Of a stretch of 64,000 nt of DNA, positions 32,110 through 44,720 are shown piece by piece; position 1 is the stretch's first letter; each line of letters starts with the position of its first letter. Location: contig OX419336.1 of assembly GCA_948470475.1 (NCBI GenBank), positions 6,833,671 to 6,897,670 on the forward strand, given 5' to 3'. Below the pieces are notes generated by a model that saw only the letters and a program-made list of their open reading frames with translations, made no database searches and was not told the origin of the DNA. The translations under genes were made by a program, and so were the position numbers. The DNA is from Galaxea fascicularis. Taxonomy: Eukaryota; Cnidaria; Anthozoa; Scleractinia; Euphylliidae.

Positions 32110-32209
32110 ATTGGTCGATAGTGTGGCAGTGTATAGTTCGGCTCGAATTAATTGCGAAGGTTCATCTTCTCCACTTTCGAGACGTGTGCATAGGATTTAT
32201 AGGTCACAG
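32110..32209 (+). other. Probable first, non-coding exon of the zinc-finger gene
   Basis: A strong donor, GGTCACAG/GTAAGT, is at 32209/32210. The next coding exon with an acceptor on this strand starts at 35933, so this fits a 5'UTR exon. The upstream limit is guessed. Confidence 0.35.
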
Positions 32210-35200
32210 GTAAGTACATGTTGGGAACGGCGCTCTGTAAAGTGAAATTTATTTAAAAAGCGTAAGTGATTTGTGTATTCAATTTGCCAAGTTTTTTTAG
32301 TCTCGATCCATCTTGCGGAGTCGCGAGCTTCAGTTTTGCTTCCGGTATGCAAATCGAAAGCGTTTGAAAGCACGGAATTAAATAAATATACTTTGCGCGA
32401 ATATGACAAAGTGATAAAGGTAATCTGTCAGGTCAATCATGATCTCCGTCACTGAACGTAGTAAATTGTTTGCCGTTGGCTTTGTCAGGCTTACTGTATA
32501 ACAGACGGTACTTCCGTCACGTTGGTTATAAATAATTTTGACGCCTGGATTCCTCTCTTCCCACGTCATCACATCCTCATTTACATATGATGAAGTCACA
32601 ATTTTCGTAATTCAATAGGTTTTGTTTGGTGGCGCGGAGTGTCGGATTTTTGGTTCTCTGTCAAGTCGTCAATATTCGAATTGTTAACCGCTTTTAAACT
32701 GTTTACTTTCAAAAGCAACTGGGCGAATTATGCTTCTCAAAGGAAATTTTCTTTAAGGTGGGTACGATTTTATTCTTTCTCTCGCTCTTCGTCCATTTTA
32801 TGTGTGTATGTAATCAACGATGTTGAAATGATGTCACTTCCCTCCTTAGATCGTTGACCTCCGGTACAAAAAGCCCTCGCTTGATATTCAACCTGCAGCT
32901 TCTCTTACCTCTACCTCTAACATTCTCATTCATTTTGGTATATTTTCGTCCTCTTACCGTTGAGTCGTAAAGAATTCTTTCACTGTGAAGTGTGTTAAAT
33001 CTTTCGCCATTTTTACTCCGACGGCCAGCGCTCGCATGATGCGTGAAATTCTCTTATTGGTAAGCTCGAGGAGATTTTAAATTAATCCTTCCTTTACAGT
33101 GTTTTAAACCTATTCCTTTGGCTCAGTGGATATGCAAGTGCACAAAAACAATAACAGTTTTGTTCCGGTGAATTTGTGAGAGTTGCGCTGGAAAATTTTG
33201 TCGACGCTCTCTTTTGATGATTTTTCCGACATTTAGCACGCTTTTCCTATACCTTTCATAATTCATGGGCACGTTATCATTGTTTTTCGAGGTTCGATTG
33301 TATCGTTTGGTAAGCGTACAGGATACGAAATAAACCAACCTCATTAAACTGGAATCAAAGATCTGCTAAAATATTTTTGCAGCGCTTTGATTAATTTTTT
33401 TCAGACGGTTTGAAATCTACATTTTGTGGAACTTGAGATCAACGTACATGCTTGGCATTTAATTATGTAACATAGTGTCTCGACTCGTGCCTTCCTGATT
33501 AAGATGTAAACGTGATTGTAACGTGTATATCACTATGGTATGTCTGGATCATTCTCGTCGTTGCTAATTTAAAATGTAATTTCAATGCTGTCAGTCATAG
33601 ACGTATTGTCGACCATTTCCGCATGTAGCTATTGTAGTAGTTTTTCTGATCTTGATAATTTTTTTTATCACACACGTTTAATTTAAGATGACGATATTAA
33701 TAGCTTTGTCGTTGAACCACCATGTACGGTATTGTTGGAAAAATGATTTGACCCAAACTGAACGCGGTGATAAGAAACGAGGGATTGACTCATTTGAAAT
33801 CCAAAAACCTTTGTGAGACTGGTGTGATGATTTGTGTTCTTTTGTTGAGCTGTTTTCTGATCAAAGCATATTTGTTTGAAGATTAATTATCACTTGCCTT
33901 TTGTCAGGGAGTTACATGTACTGTGCACATTTCTATCAAATAGCTGTTTAGATATACCCACTACCCAAAATTTAAAATGATATCTGCTCTTCTGTTTCAT
34001 TGTTAGATAGGTTGTCATAGCTACCAGTGTAAATTTTGCAGCAGATACCAAGATTACTGAAATGTCCTTCTCATTGTAGTTACTTCTGTCAGATTTTGTT
34101 ACTTAAATAATATAGCTAATAGGTAATTTGTTACATACATTTCAATTGCCTCTCAAACAACCTTGTGAACATCCTTGAAATCAATGGTAACATTTTACAT
34201 AAAAGAGTTTTTCACCTTCACAATGGATCTCTTTTCAGTATTTAACTCTTAATTGGTCCCAGGGAGGCATTCAAGCTACAACAGCTTAGTCATGATTTGT
34301 ATCTTACATGGACAATATACTTGAATAATATTATCATGGACTAAGAGCAAAACGTTTCGTATAATTTTGTGAATCTTAATTTACATATGACATCTATTGG
34401 TCAATATTCTCTGCCCAAAAGGTGTATTAGACAATGTTTTGGTTTCAAAAATGCTTTATTCTAACAACCGTATACATTGTATAATGAGACCTGGCAATGT
34501 CTAGTTAGCTTACATTCCTTTCTCTGGAATTAAATCCATAAGATCTACATGTAGATTGTGAAAAAAATAAGATAAGTGATGTCACTAAAAATGTTCAGTT
34601 CCACTAGATATCCATACCTTCTTGGAGAAAGATATTTTGCTTCTCTCTCCACCTCTTTGGAAGTTTACACTTGAGCCTTAATATTCATTGAGTGTAAATA
34701 TGTTCTCATTTCAAAACTTTGTATCTCACATCCCCTCTATTGTATGGTGAAGATATAGATTTATTGAAGCATGCAATATGTCTTATTTTGAACTTTGAAA
34801 AACAAAAACCTGTAGCCATAATTCTGTGGAAGATGACATGATAGTACTGGAAAGGGGATGTTTTGATGGTGTGTATGAAAATTGAATAAAAAACTTGCCC
34901 TAGCTAGTTGGTAAAAAAAACCTTATTGTAGATGTAGATACCATAAGGTGCTTTTCAAGAGTGTTGGTAATCAAAGTTTTAAGTACTATATAATTATATG
35001 ATTTTAAAATAGCGTCCATATAACTCCAATTTACTTGCAATGGAAGAAAGACAAATGTTTTGAGAAAAAATCATAAGATCTGCTTTATCAGTGATAAGAT
35101 TATCACATGAGTATCAAATTAATTAGTGAAGACTGTTCAAGCTTTTGCCGACTGGCAGACAAATAGGTCAAGTAAAAATAGAAATACTCATTGGAGCTCT

Positions 35201-35932
35201 GAGTTACAATATATTTTATAACTGTCCTAAATATATAGCTATATATAAGCCTTAGCTTACAAGTACATTTAATTGCATAAAGCCACCACTTAATTTTCAT
35301 AAGTTGAATACCTAGTAAATGTCCACTGTGAAGAAATGTGGCTAGATTGTTAAATTGCAATTAATAAATCTTGTAGTGATTAATATTATTTTAATGTTTT
35401 GCTGATATTCTGAACTACAGGCCACAGTGTATCTTTCAATACATGTTAACATTTTTTTAAATTTAATTCTCTGATGCTATTAATAAATTAATATTTTCTT
35501 AAGTCTAGCATTAAATTATAAGACTGAATCGCATGTTATTACCACCTGTTATATATATCATCTGGCAAAATTAACAGTACATTTTCTTACATGCTTGATA
35601 GAAGTGCTGCATTAACCTGTTAGCAGTTTTAGTTATAGAATTCTCAGAATTGTTTATGTGACTACGCACATGTTGTTGTGCTTCATATGACGGTTATGTT
35701 GGGAAATAATATTGTGATCTCTCCTCGTGTCATCTCTATTTTTAAACGAACTCTATGTTAGCATTACCAACTAGTGTGGCTCACAACTATGTGTAGTAAT
35801 AAAAGATGTATTAATTTAGAAACCTTTAGACTGTTTTGGCCAAATAATTCATTTTAGATGCACTATGCACATGCCAAAACTGATCACTGCATGTGAAACT
35901 TCATAATATTAATGTTTCTTGTTATATTGCAG
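32210..35932 (+). other. Long AT-rich intron of the zinc-finger gene
   Basis: About 3.7 kb of AT-rich DNA ending in the acceptor TTATATTGCAG. I see no element with clear ends, no RNA gene and no recognisable protein-coding segment here. Confidence 0.4.
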
Positions 35933-36046
35933 AAGAAGGCCTCCTTTGGACAACACCATATAGCTCTTCTGAGCTGAGGCCATGAGATTGGTGCATTAAG
36001 GAGAGAGTTCAACCCAATCCAAGCATAAACTTGAAAAAGACCAACT

Positions 36047-39000
36047 ATGCTGGAAAGTACAGCAGATAAAGCTACAGATGAAAAATTAAGCTTGCCATGT
36101 AATAATGCAGAACATTCCAGTGAAACTCAATTAACAGTGGACAACAAAATTGAAGTTTTTAAGAAAAAGAAACAGAAGGAAAACTATAGTGATGGCATGA
36201 AGTTGCATAATTTTACTGAATGCTGCAGGTGAGAAAAATAATAATTTTTTTGTGTAAAAATGCTAATTGTATTCATCATTCCATGTATTTATAGGTTAGT
36301 AATAATATGATGACGGGTATAATTTCATGTGGGCAGAATTTAATTGCTACCATGACAGTATGTTGTATTTGTTGTTTGCTTTGAGGTCTTGTGCACTCCA
36401 AAGATATCTTCATAATCTTTAAGAACATGTTCTGTTGTGTTAGATTTTAACTTTTAACAAATGGTTTATTGCATTGTTATGAAGAGGGGATAGGAAAAGT
36501 AAGAGAGAGAGGTCAAGTTAAAAGAGTTGAAAGACTGCTTTTTTGATTGAGGGGCAAAAATAATTTGCATTTCCCATGGTTAATTAATATTGCTTTGCTA
36601 TAATTGAAGCTTAGATGTTCTGTCAGTGGTTCGGAAAACTTGAAGCATTTCTCGATCTGCAGTAAGAGGGAAAAGCAAAATCAGTCATTTAACTACTGTA
36701 ACAGTCATCCCATATATTTTCCTTTGCTTGGCGTGGTATGTGTCTACTTTGAATTTGGATTGGTTCATTGAGCTGATTGGCTCACTACGCTTGCTGTTTT
36801 TGGCCAGTCTTTCTCTGTTTTCCCACAGTCAACTAAGAATCAGTCCATGCACGACAAAGTCAGATAATAAACTTACCATTAATTATTATTGGTAACTTGG
36901 ACATGAACACTCAGGCTCGGCCAGGGGTTTTGGGTATACGGTATCCCAGGCCGTTTTAATTCAGGTATATGGTATTTTTTGGTCAAAGTTTGGGTATCAA
37001 GTATTTAGTTTTTCCTGTATTTTAGGTATTCAGATTAAGATTTTACTTATCCATTTTCAGGTATTTAGTATCGTTTCAAAATAATTTGAGGTATTAAGTA
37101 TCATGATTTTCAGGTATATTGGTATCTTGGGGGGGAAATAGCGGGTATATTGGTATACCACTACTCCCCCTGGCCGGGTCTGAACACTAAATTTTCTTCC
37201 TTGGTTTAACTTCACTTCCCAGTATTTCTTAATAAATAATTAAGAGATACTGGGAAGTGAAGTTAAACCAATGATGATGGACAATCAGCAGTCACAAGCA
37301 TATATTCTGCACACTATTGTCCATGCATTTTCTATGGCAATGGTTTGTTCTGTTTGTGGCGGTGGGATTTTGTTATGTCCACCCTCACGCCCCATTTTAA
37401 GTAACTTTGAGGAGTCCTGGTTCGAGTTGAGGAGTGTGGGATGGTTTTGGGAGGGAAACATTCTTGACCATTCGTTAATCGATCTGAGCACTATATCGAT
37501 GAACTCTGGCATTTTCAATATCAATATCAATATCATAACGTCATTGTCTATGATGTATTGTGGTCTCCTCGAGAGCTGGTTGACTAAAAATCGAAGCAAC
37601 GTATTCCTCTCGCTATCTGAAGTATTTGAAAGCTACTTTTACGCTACAGAAAAAAAAGCATAGTCAAAACCAGCGGCAAAAATGTCTTTTGCGCTGCCTG
37701 CGAGAAGAACGTCAGCAAAACGCCTCACGATCATTAGGAGGTAACTTTTCTCAAACTGAGCACCCGAATAATATGCAATGGTCACGTGAGAAGTATCGAA
37801 AAGTATGGAATGAACTACGTTTGTCGCGAGTATCGATATTTTAATTGAAGTCTCAATATCGTTATACCGAGGTATCGTAGAATACGGGCTTTTAACGTGC
37901 GGTTCTCCTGATCGCCTGTTTTAGACCAAGCATTTGAATGGTTTTGTGCTACTTCCTTTCCTTCTTTGTAGGGTTTGTGACAAAATTAACCATTGGGTAT
38001 TGAATTGATTAACTTGAAAACACCGAATAGTTTTTCAGTTTCTTTAACTCTGACACCCCTTTCAATTTATTCCTGCAGAATGTGGATGTGCTCTCATTGC
38101 AGTAAAAGCTTCGCGTCGTCTCGTGCACTCAAGATCCACGAGGTAAAACAACACGAGAATGCTACACGCCACGTGCTGAAATGCGGCACGTGCCACGAGG
38201 AATTCGAGCACTCGAATCTACTTCACATCCACATGCGGGTCCACCACAACGTGAAGGTGCGCTGTCCGCGTTGTAAAGACATCTTCGAACACCCTAACGG
38301 TTTAAAACTCCACATCAAGGCGCATCATTCTGAGCCCGTATGCGTCGCTTGCGGGCTGAAATTTGACCATGATAAGCTGTTACGCCTACACATGGAACAC
38401 TACCACAAGATTGGTGGCAAGGGCGCGAAACAGGGTGCGACCACGCCCAGTGGCCAATCCGGTAGAAAACCGAAGGCGTTTGCAGAAAGGAAGGCAAGTG
38501 AAGATGTCAAACGTTCAGCTGAGGAGCAAAAATATCTTGATAATGATAATCACGAAGACGTGCGACAGGTGAAGCCTGGGGAGAGTCTCGAGCAGATAAA
38601 TGGTTGTGTGTCTGGTGAATGGGAGTTTGGGTGTAATGAAAAGCACGATTACGACGAGGAAGCGCAGTCACGTGACAGTAGTGATTCCAGAGATGAGGGC
38701 AGCAGCGATGATGAAGTGGATGACTTTGAAGTTGATAAGGAAAACGTTGGTGAGGCTGGACAAGCAGAGGAAGTCATTGAACGTCAGAATCACAAATGTT
38801 CTAACTCACCTCCTCGAGAAAATAGTGAAACCGTGAGCGACAGCAACGACGGAGTCGTAGAAGAAACGGAGCGGGGTCCATCTCCACCAGCTATGGAGCG
38901 CCATAATGTTCGAGTTCAGCCACAGCGTTCTTCTGTTATTGTCACCATCGGTAGCTTCTCACCACCCGTTTTATACCCAACCCCACGAGAAACCTTTAAA

Positions 39001-42000
39001 CGTAAAGCGGAGGATTCTGAGGAAGCCGCGAAAGAATCAGGAAAAGTTGCCATTATTGTTACTGAGGTTTCACCCAGCTGGGATGTCAGTCCTAAAAGAA
39101 GCCCCCATTCACCGCAGAGGTCGTACACGGAATCGCCTGCGGGATCCTACCCGGAATCACCTACATCCACACTTTCTGAGGACGAAAGTGGCGATTCAGA
39201 GTCAGCCAACCAAAAGGCGCACACGGCAAGACGCGTCACACTTCGCTGTAATCGTTGTCAGGAGGAGTTCAAGTCCAAAATGGAGTATCTTCACCACTTG
39301 ATTTCACACCAAAAGGGAGATGAAAATCTGACGCAGATCGATGATATGAGTCGGGAAAAAGAAGCTATACTAAAGTTAAAATCGAGCCTTCGTATTAAGA
39401 TGGGGGCCAGACGAAGAGAAAGCTTTCCAGATGACGTCGATCGCGCCTTCGATATCCAGAAGAAAACAATCCATACAACAGATGGCGCGTTCACTGGTGA
39501 TCAAACGTTATTAGAGACGAGTAGAACTAGCCCGCCCTCTGGTATAGAAGACCCGTCCAGTAGTTTGACCGTTTCGTGCTCACTGTGTAGCAAACGTTTC
39601 CCAGACATGCGGGAACTCAAAGCTCACGTGGACAGTCGTCATAAGAAGCCGCAGTGCACAGAGTGCGGGCTACAGTTTGATCACAAGAACTTGTTTAAGA
39701 TTCACATGAACTCGTATCACAGCTCTTTAGAGATGCTGCAGTGCTACCACTGTGGAGAATCTTTCGGAAACCGCTCGGAGTTTGTGGCTCATGTCACATC
39801 CCACGAGACTACTATGGAGAATACGAAAGAGACACGAAAGGGACATAAACCCCTTCGGCGAATATCAAGCGCCCCAGTGGCCAGGGAAAACCAGAGTCAA
39901 ATTTGCTCGGACAGAAAAATCTTTCTTGAAAGCGAACGTAATAGAAAATGCAGTACTTTGGGAGAAACAAATGAAATGGAGAAGCGAAGTAAAGATGACC
40001 ACGCTCTGCCGTGTTCTGATAATTTGAAGAATCGTTTCGACGCTCTAAGGGGTTATGGGGAGCGACAGTTTACCGCGTTTGGCATGTTCCGCCACCATAA
40101 AGAGGAAAGTGTTTCACCTCAAGAACAGGACAACCGGTTTAGCAAAGGGAAGTCTAATGTCTTTGTGAGCCCAGAGGCAAGGACGAGAATTTTTCTGCCG
40201 AAATATCACGAAAAAATCAAAGAAGAGCGTGAACTTGTCAGCGGCCAAAGGCAGGTACCGGAAGAGTTAACAGCAGTCTCGTCAGCTGGAAATGAAATGA
40301 GCCATGAGGCTACTGCTATAAGGTTGACCCCTGGTTCGGAGGGTTTGAAGCATCGATTGTCGGCATTCTCTACATACCAGAGAGCTGATGAATCAAACGA
40401 GCTTGCAAAGCACATGTTACTGCCAAGGGCAAAGAGGGGGCGCAATGACGTGCCTCTCTGTAGACCCCCTCCGCTGATTCCTGTGGTACACCCAAGACTA
40501 TCAGCATCCTACACTCGGCAGTCAGGGCCTGCTGTTCTCAGAGCTCATCGACCTGTCACCCGTACAGCATCAGCAAACTCAGCGCTGAGGTACCCCCGTG
40601 TCCTGCCATATCCAACCCTCTCAACCAAATGGCCACGGGAGTTTGACCAAGCGGTCCCTCGAAGTCCAGTTCGGGATAGCCCGCGGGATTTTCCAAGAGA
40701 TGCTCAAGAATTCTCCAACCGTGAGAGCATTAACAGCATCACCAAAGAGGCCCTTTTGAATTCTTTGTCGCTCAGAAGAAGAGCAAGCGCACCTGAGCTT
40801 GGGACTATGCCGAGACCGCTTGCTGAGCCCCAGCACTTGGCAGTACCCGAATCATCAACGGTTAAAAATGCACTTGGTGATAGACCTCGAAGATCTGAGA
40901 ACATTGGAAGTCCTCTGGCAGCTTCACCGGGTCCATCCCGTCAACTGAACGATGGTTACCATCCAAGACGAAGACATCCGCGGGATTTTACTTGCCATCA
41001 CTGCGGGATTTACTTCGGTCACAAAAAGCTGCTCAAAATTCACTTGGATTGTTATCACGGCTCTGCTCAGGAGCTTCAGTGTCTTCGCTGTGAAAAGAAT
41101 TTCTCTTGTCGTTCGGAATTTCTTGAACATTTAATGTCCCACGAAGGTGGCGACGAACTGCTGGCGTTTCAGAGAAAGCGTTTGAGATTAGATCGTCGCT
41201 CTTCGCTTCCACACGAAGGTGAAACCGTGATTCGGCGCGAACTCAATACTAACGTTGTGAAAGAGACTGTAGTGACGCCGAAAAAAAACCTGCAACAGAA
41301 ACTTGAACTTACGGATCTCCGCGCGGGGTTTGGTCATCCCATACCCGTGGAATCAAAACAGCGTGTAGATATAAAGCCCCGTGAGAACCCCAAACCAAAC
41401 AGCACGGACTTGAAACGTGAGTCTGGCGTTACCACTGTCAAAGCTACTTCCGAGAAAAACGAAGACGATGATGGTGCGAATTTTTGCTTCGTGTGTGGTC
41501 AGTCATTTAGCAACGGGAAGAAACTCGAACATCACATCTCCTCACACGCCGTCGTTGATAAGAATGGGAGATACTGTTGCTCGCTCTGCCACAAAACCTT
41601 TGATCATCACCGTAAGCTGGAAATTCACACGCGCAGCCATACAGGGTTTAAACCTCATAAGTGCGAGTTGTGTGGGCGGTGTTTTCCGTACTACAGCTCC
41701 TATTACTACCACAAGATGACACACACTGAAGATCGGCCTCATAAGTGTGGAGTGTGCGGCAAGGGCTTTATTCAGACAAGATACCTGCGGTCGCACATGA
41801 AGACGCATAAAGAACAAAATAGTTGGGCAAGTGACGAGGAACTTAACGTGGAAGGATCCCCGGAGCAGGGAAAGTCAGGGAACGACACGGAGATACCGAC
41901 TAAGTCTCCGTATAGCCATACTGAAGAAAAGATCAAGACAGAGGCTGTTTGTCAAGTGGATAGCCCTGTCCACAGGGACTTAGAGGAGCACGATACAGCG

Positions 42001-42624
42001 AGAATATTGTGCAGCTTTAAACAGAGTAGCACTGTAGTGGTGCATGAACAAAGTTCGCCGCGTGGTAATCAAGCTGACCACGTCGTGCTGGAGGATCCTC
42101 CGTGCGTCGAAGACTCTCCGAGTACGAATCGAACGGGAGAGCCGAACCGCAGTCCTCTTGAGGCTTGTCCAGGTGGTGATGCGAAAGGCACTGAGCATAG
42201 TCGGGTCACAGAAACTGCAACAAGTGGCAAAGTAGTACCCGATGAAAGTCTTCCAAAGACAAAGAAGAAGAAATATAAATGCAAACACTGCGAGAAGAAT
42301 TTCAGTTCGTACAGCAGCCTCCACGTTCACGTGCGTATCCACACTGGTCAGCGACCGTACTCGTGTAACCATTGCTTCAAGAAGTTCACGCATTCCAGTG
42401 GATTGAAGCGTCACGTGAGGTGTCACACTGGAGAAAAGCCGTATCCGTGCCCAGCGTGCCCTTCGGCCTTCGCAGATCGCGGTGCTCTCAAGTCTCACAT
42501 AAGGACTCACACCGGAGAGCGGCCATTTGTCTGCGACTTATGCAACAAGACTTTTACTCAGCCCAGCTCTCTTCGCGTGCACAAGAAGACGGTACACGCA
42601 CACGAATTTTTCGATGACAAATGA
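36047..42624 (+). CDS. 18-finger C2H2 zinc-finger protein
   Basis: A nuclear DNA-binding protein by family; target and role unknown. Coding exons are 36047-36228 and 38079-42624 (phase 2 junction AG|A), giving about 1575 residues. Exon 1 encodes 60 residues with a Lys-rich patch (FKKKKQKEN). Fingers 1-4 lie at residues about 65-170. Finger 5 is near 451, 6-8 at 561-640, 9-10 at 1033-1085, 11-14 at 1198-1310 and 15-18 at 1462-1570. Only the last four have classic TGQRP/TGEKP/TGERP linkers, as used for contiguous DNA binding. Three fingers share an odd core: FDHDKLLRLHMEHYH (4), FDHKNLFKIHMNSYH (7) and FGHKKLLKIHLDCYH (9). Long acidic and Ser/Pro-rich linkers separate the groups. No SET, KRAB, BTB or other effector domain is seen. 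An alternative start at 38080 would drop exon 1. AATAAA is at 42752-42757. Confidence 0.9.
36912..37180. mobile_element. hAT-like MITE in zinc-finger gene intron
   Basis: Ends CTCGGCCAGGGG and CCCCTGGCCGGG are inverted copies. TGAACACT occurs on both sides (36904-36911 and 37181-37188), an 8-bp duplication. The body repeats GGTAT(A/T) words such as AGGTATTTAGTAT and GGTATATTGGTAT. No coding. Confidence 0.75.
37201..37271. repeat. 71-bp hairpin in intron
   Basis: TTGGTTTAACTTCACTTCCC and its inverse GGGAAGTGAAGTTAAACCAA enclose a centre rich in AATAAATAATT. It lies 13 bases after the hAT-like element. Confidence 0.75.
37272..38078 (+). other. Intron of zinc-finger gene, right part
   Basis: Holds a long open frame on each strand near 37271-37663 without recognisable similarity, and a (TATCAA)n patch near 37521. 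The intron ends at TTCCTGCAG. Nothing else supported. Confidence 0.35.
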
Positions 42625-43133
42625 GGAAACATAGAAAATTTCTCAGGCGTAGAGTCTAATTTTAGGTTTAAAAACGTGGGATTGTGCGCAGTCTAGGTTT
42701 CTGGGTGGTATATCGGGCTACTTTCTGTGCCTTTTTTTGTTTAATCTGTTCAATAAATGTAATCCAGTAAACTAAATTTCACAACTGCCCCTTGCACCAA
42801 GTAGCAGGGAAAATTATAAATACAGCCTTGATACAGTAAAATCGGGCCCAACTAAGGTTGAAAAGATTCTTGGATAATTTGCGATGATTTCCACGGGAAT
42901 CAGTCTTGCATTTAAAGAGAAAATATTCTTTCTTCTTGTGAGATCACAAAATATAACATTTGCAACCTTGAAGGTGAAAATATATCGGTAGCATGTACAA
43001 TTCGGTCTTCGATTTCTCATTTGTGATGGCATTCGTTGTACATAACTTGATGATAATTAAGAGAAAGCTTTAATAAATTATTGATTTATACACCTGGTTA
43101 TTCATTTTGCTTTAGCGCGGGCAATGGAACATT

Positions 43134-43808
43134 TACCCTGGCAAAGCAAAGCGCCGAAAGGAAAAAAAAAACCCTCTGGTCACACGAATAATGAACCTCA
43201 TTTTTCCTTGCTGTGCTGTCGCCTGGGAAACCACGCTTTTACTAAGCCAATCGTAGCTCTTGTTTCATGTCGGCCGGGAAACCACGCTTTTCGTAAGCCA
43301 ATCACAATTGTTGTTTTCTTTGAAGAACCAATCAACGAACTAGTTCAAACTCTGAACTAATTTGTCACATGGAAATGAGGTTGCGTACTCCTGTGACTGG
43401 GGGTGCTTACCATTAAGCCAAAAAATCCGGATGGAATAAACGTTGCATAAAGGTAAGCGATTTTCCGAATTCAATGACTAACCGGATGAGAATGGCGCTT
43501 ACCTTTAACTACCCAGCATTCCATCCCGCATATTTTACTCGATCTGGCAAATGGTAAGGGCATTTCCCAAATTCCGTTCCGAACGGAAAAAGTGGACTAC
43601 CTGTGGAGGTTGTCCACAATTTCCGAAAAGATTTTCCGGAAAATTGCCTTTCCATTTGACCTCAAACCGAAATTTCCGGATTTTTTGGCTAAATGGTAAG
43701 CACCCCAGAGGTTATTTTTCTCTCCTCGGCGCTTTGCACCTCGTTAACGCGGCTTCGCTGCGAACCATCAGTATCGATAAGAAAAAAATATCCTCTGGAA
43801 CCCAGGGT
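43134..43808. mobile_element. Nested fold-back element with ~10-bp duplication
   Basis: ATGGAACATT flanks both sides (43124-43133 and 43809-43818). The ends are TACCCTGG and CCAGGGT(A). Near the edges CAAAGCGCC and GGCGCTTTG pair, as do CCTCTGG and CCAGAGG. A second fold-back sits inside at 43400-43706. Near 43210-43310 two ~55-bp direct copies of GGGAAACCACGCTTTT lie in tandem. No coding. Confidence 0.7.
43400..43706. mobile_element. Inner fold-back element
   Basis: GGGGTGCTTACCATT, then AGCCAAAAAATCCGG at the left, is mirrored by CCGGATTTTTTGGCT, then AATGGTAAGCACCCC at the right. It lies inside the larger element, so it inserted later or the two form one composite. No target duplication was clear. 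Confidence 0.75.
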
Positions 43809-44071
43809 ATGGAACATTAAGCTTATTCTCAGAGTCTCTTAGGTTATACGCAGTTTCTCGACTTTCAAATTTAGAACATAATAGTCTGGAGCTAAACCGT
43901 GCAGAGACTTACAGACCATTGTGGTACTTTGTATTTGCTGGTGAGAAACTACAATCATGGACAAAAGTGTTGACACATTTTCGCAAAACAAACTCTTTCC
44001 ATCAGCGTCCATCCGTCTTGCCGATAGTCAACAACGGCAAGCTCTGTCGTGCTACCCGACTGTGGCACAGC

Positions 44072-44308
44072 ATGGTTTCAAACGGCGTGCTATTGCCGTG
44101 CCGAACTGAATTCATAAATTATAAATACATTTGAAAAGTCAGCAAAACCGGTTTGTTATGGTTTGACGCATGTTTACAGCAACAGCTTTTAACTCGACTT
44201 AATTAAGCTCGACGTTTGAAACCAAGTCGTGCCAATGTCGTGCTACAGTCGAGCGAAATTGAATTTAGTTCGGCACGACTTTAGCACGGCGTTTGAAACG
44301 GGCCTAAG
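44072..44308. mobile_element. Fold-back element with GTTTCAAACG(G/C)CGTGCT ends
   Basis: GGTTTCAAACGGCGTGCTA with GTGCCGAACTGAATTC at the left pairs with GAATTTAGTTCGGCACGAC and GCACGGCGTTTGAAACG at the right. The centre is AT-rich. Related words (GTGCTACCCGACTGTGGCAC) lie just to the left. No coding. Confidence 0.65.
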
Positions 44309-44359
44309 TTTGTTTGCTCTCAACCAATTGTGAACATTTTCTAATTAAGTCTTGGTCTG

Positions 44360-44720
44360 AAGGTTATCTACAAAATCACCCACGTATGTAAGGTGGGTGT
44401 CGTCGGCGTTCATCCTCGATTCAAAATTGGATAAGCAATTCGGAAGATCATTGATATATAACAGGAATAACAGTGGCCCTGGGATCGTCCCCTGGGGACA
44501 CCACAAGTTAGTGAACGATTATTAGGTAACGACCCAGTAGTGCGAAAACCTGATTGATATTTACAGATATACTGTGTTTTTCTAAATAGGCGTATAATAG
44601 GTCATAGACAATTCTTTCAAACACTTTGGCCACGACTGAGATCACGGAAATTGGACGATAATTGTTTAATTGCTTTATATTGCCTAGTTTTAAAAGTGGA
44701 GTCACTCGTTTCTATCGCCT
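44360..44720 (-). mobile_element. Non-LTR retrotransposon reverse-transcriptase remnant
   Basis: On the minus strand one frame reads NYRPISVISVVAKVFERIVY, the finger/palm start of LINE reverse transcriptases. After a frame change come GPLLFLLYINDLP and NADDTHLTYV, the latter corresponding to the catalytic Y-A-D-D box with the Tyr changed to Asn. The frame breaks between them and the missing flanks show a dead, truncated copy. The motifs suggest a CR1/Rex-like clade. Confidence 0.8.

Noticed and set aside
37271..37663. 130-codon open frame in the zinc-finger gene intron
   Set aside because: No recognisable domain, an overlapping frame on the other strand, and position inside an intron.
41980..42510. 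Minus-strand 176-codon frame
   Set aside because: It is antisense to zinc fingers 15-18 and has no domain of its own.
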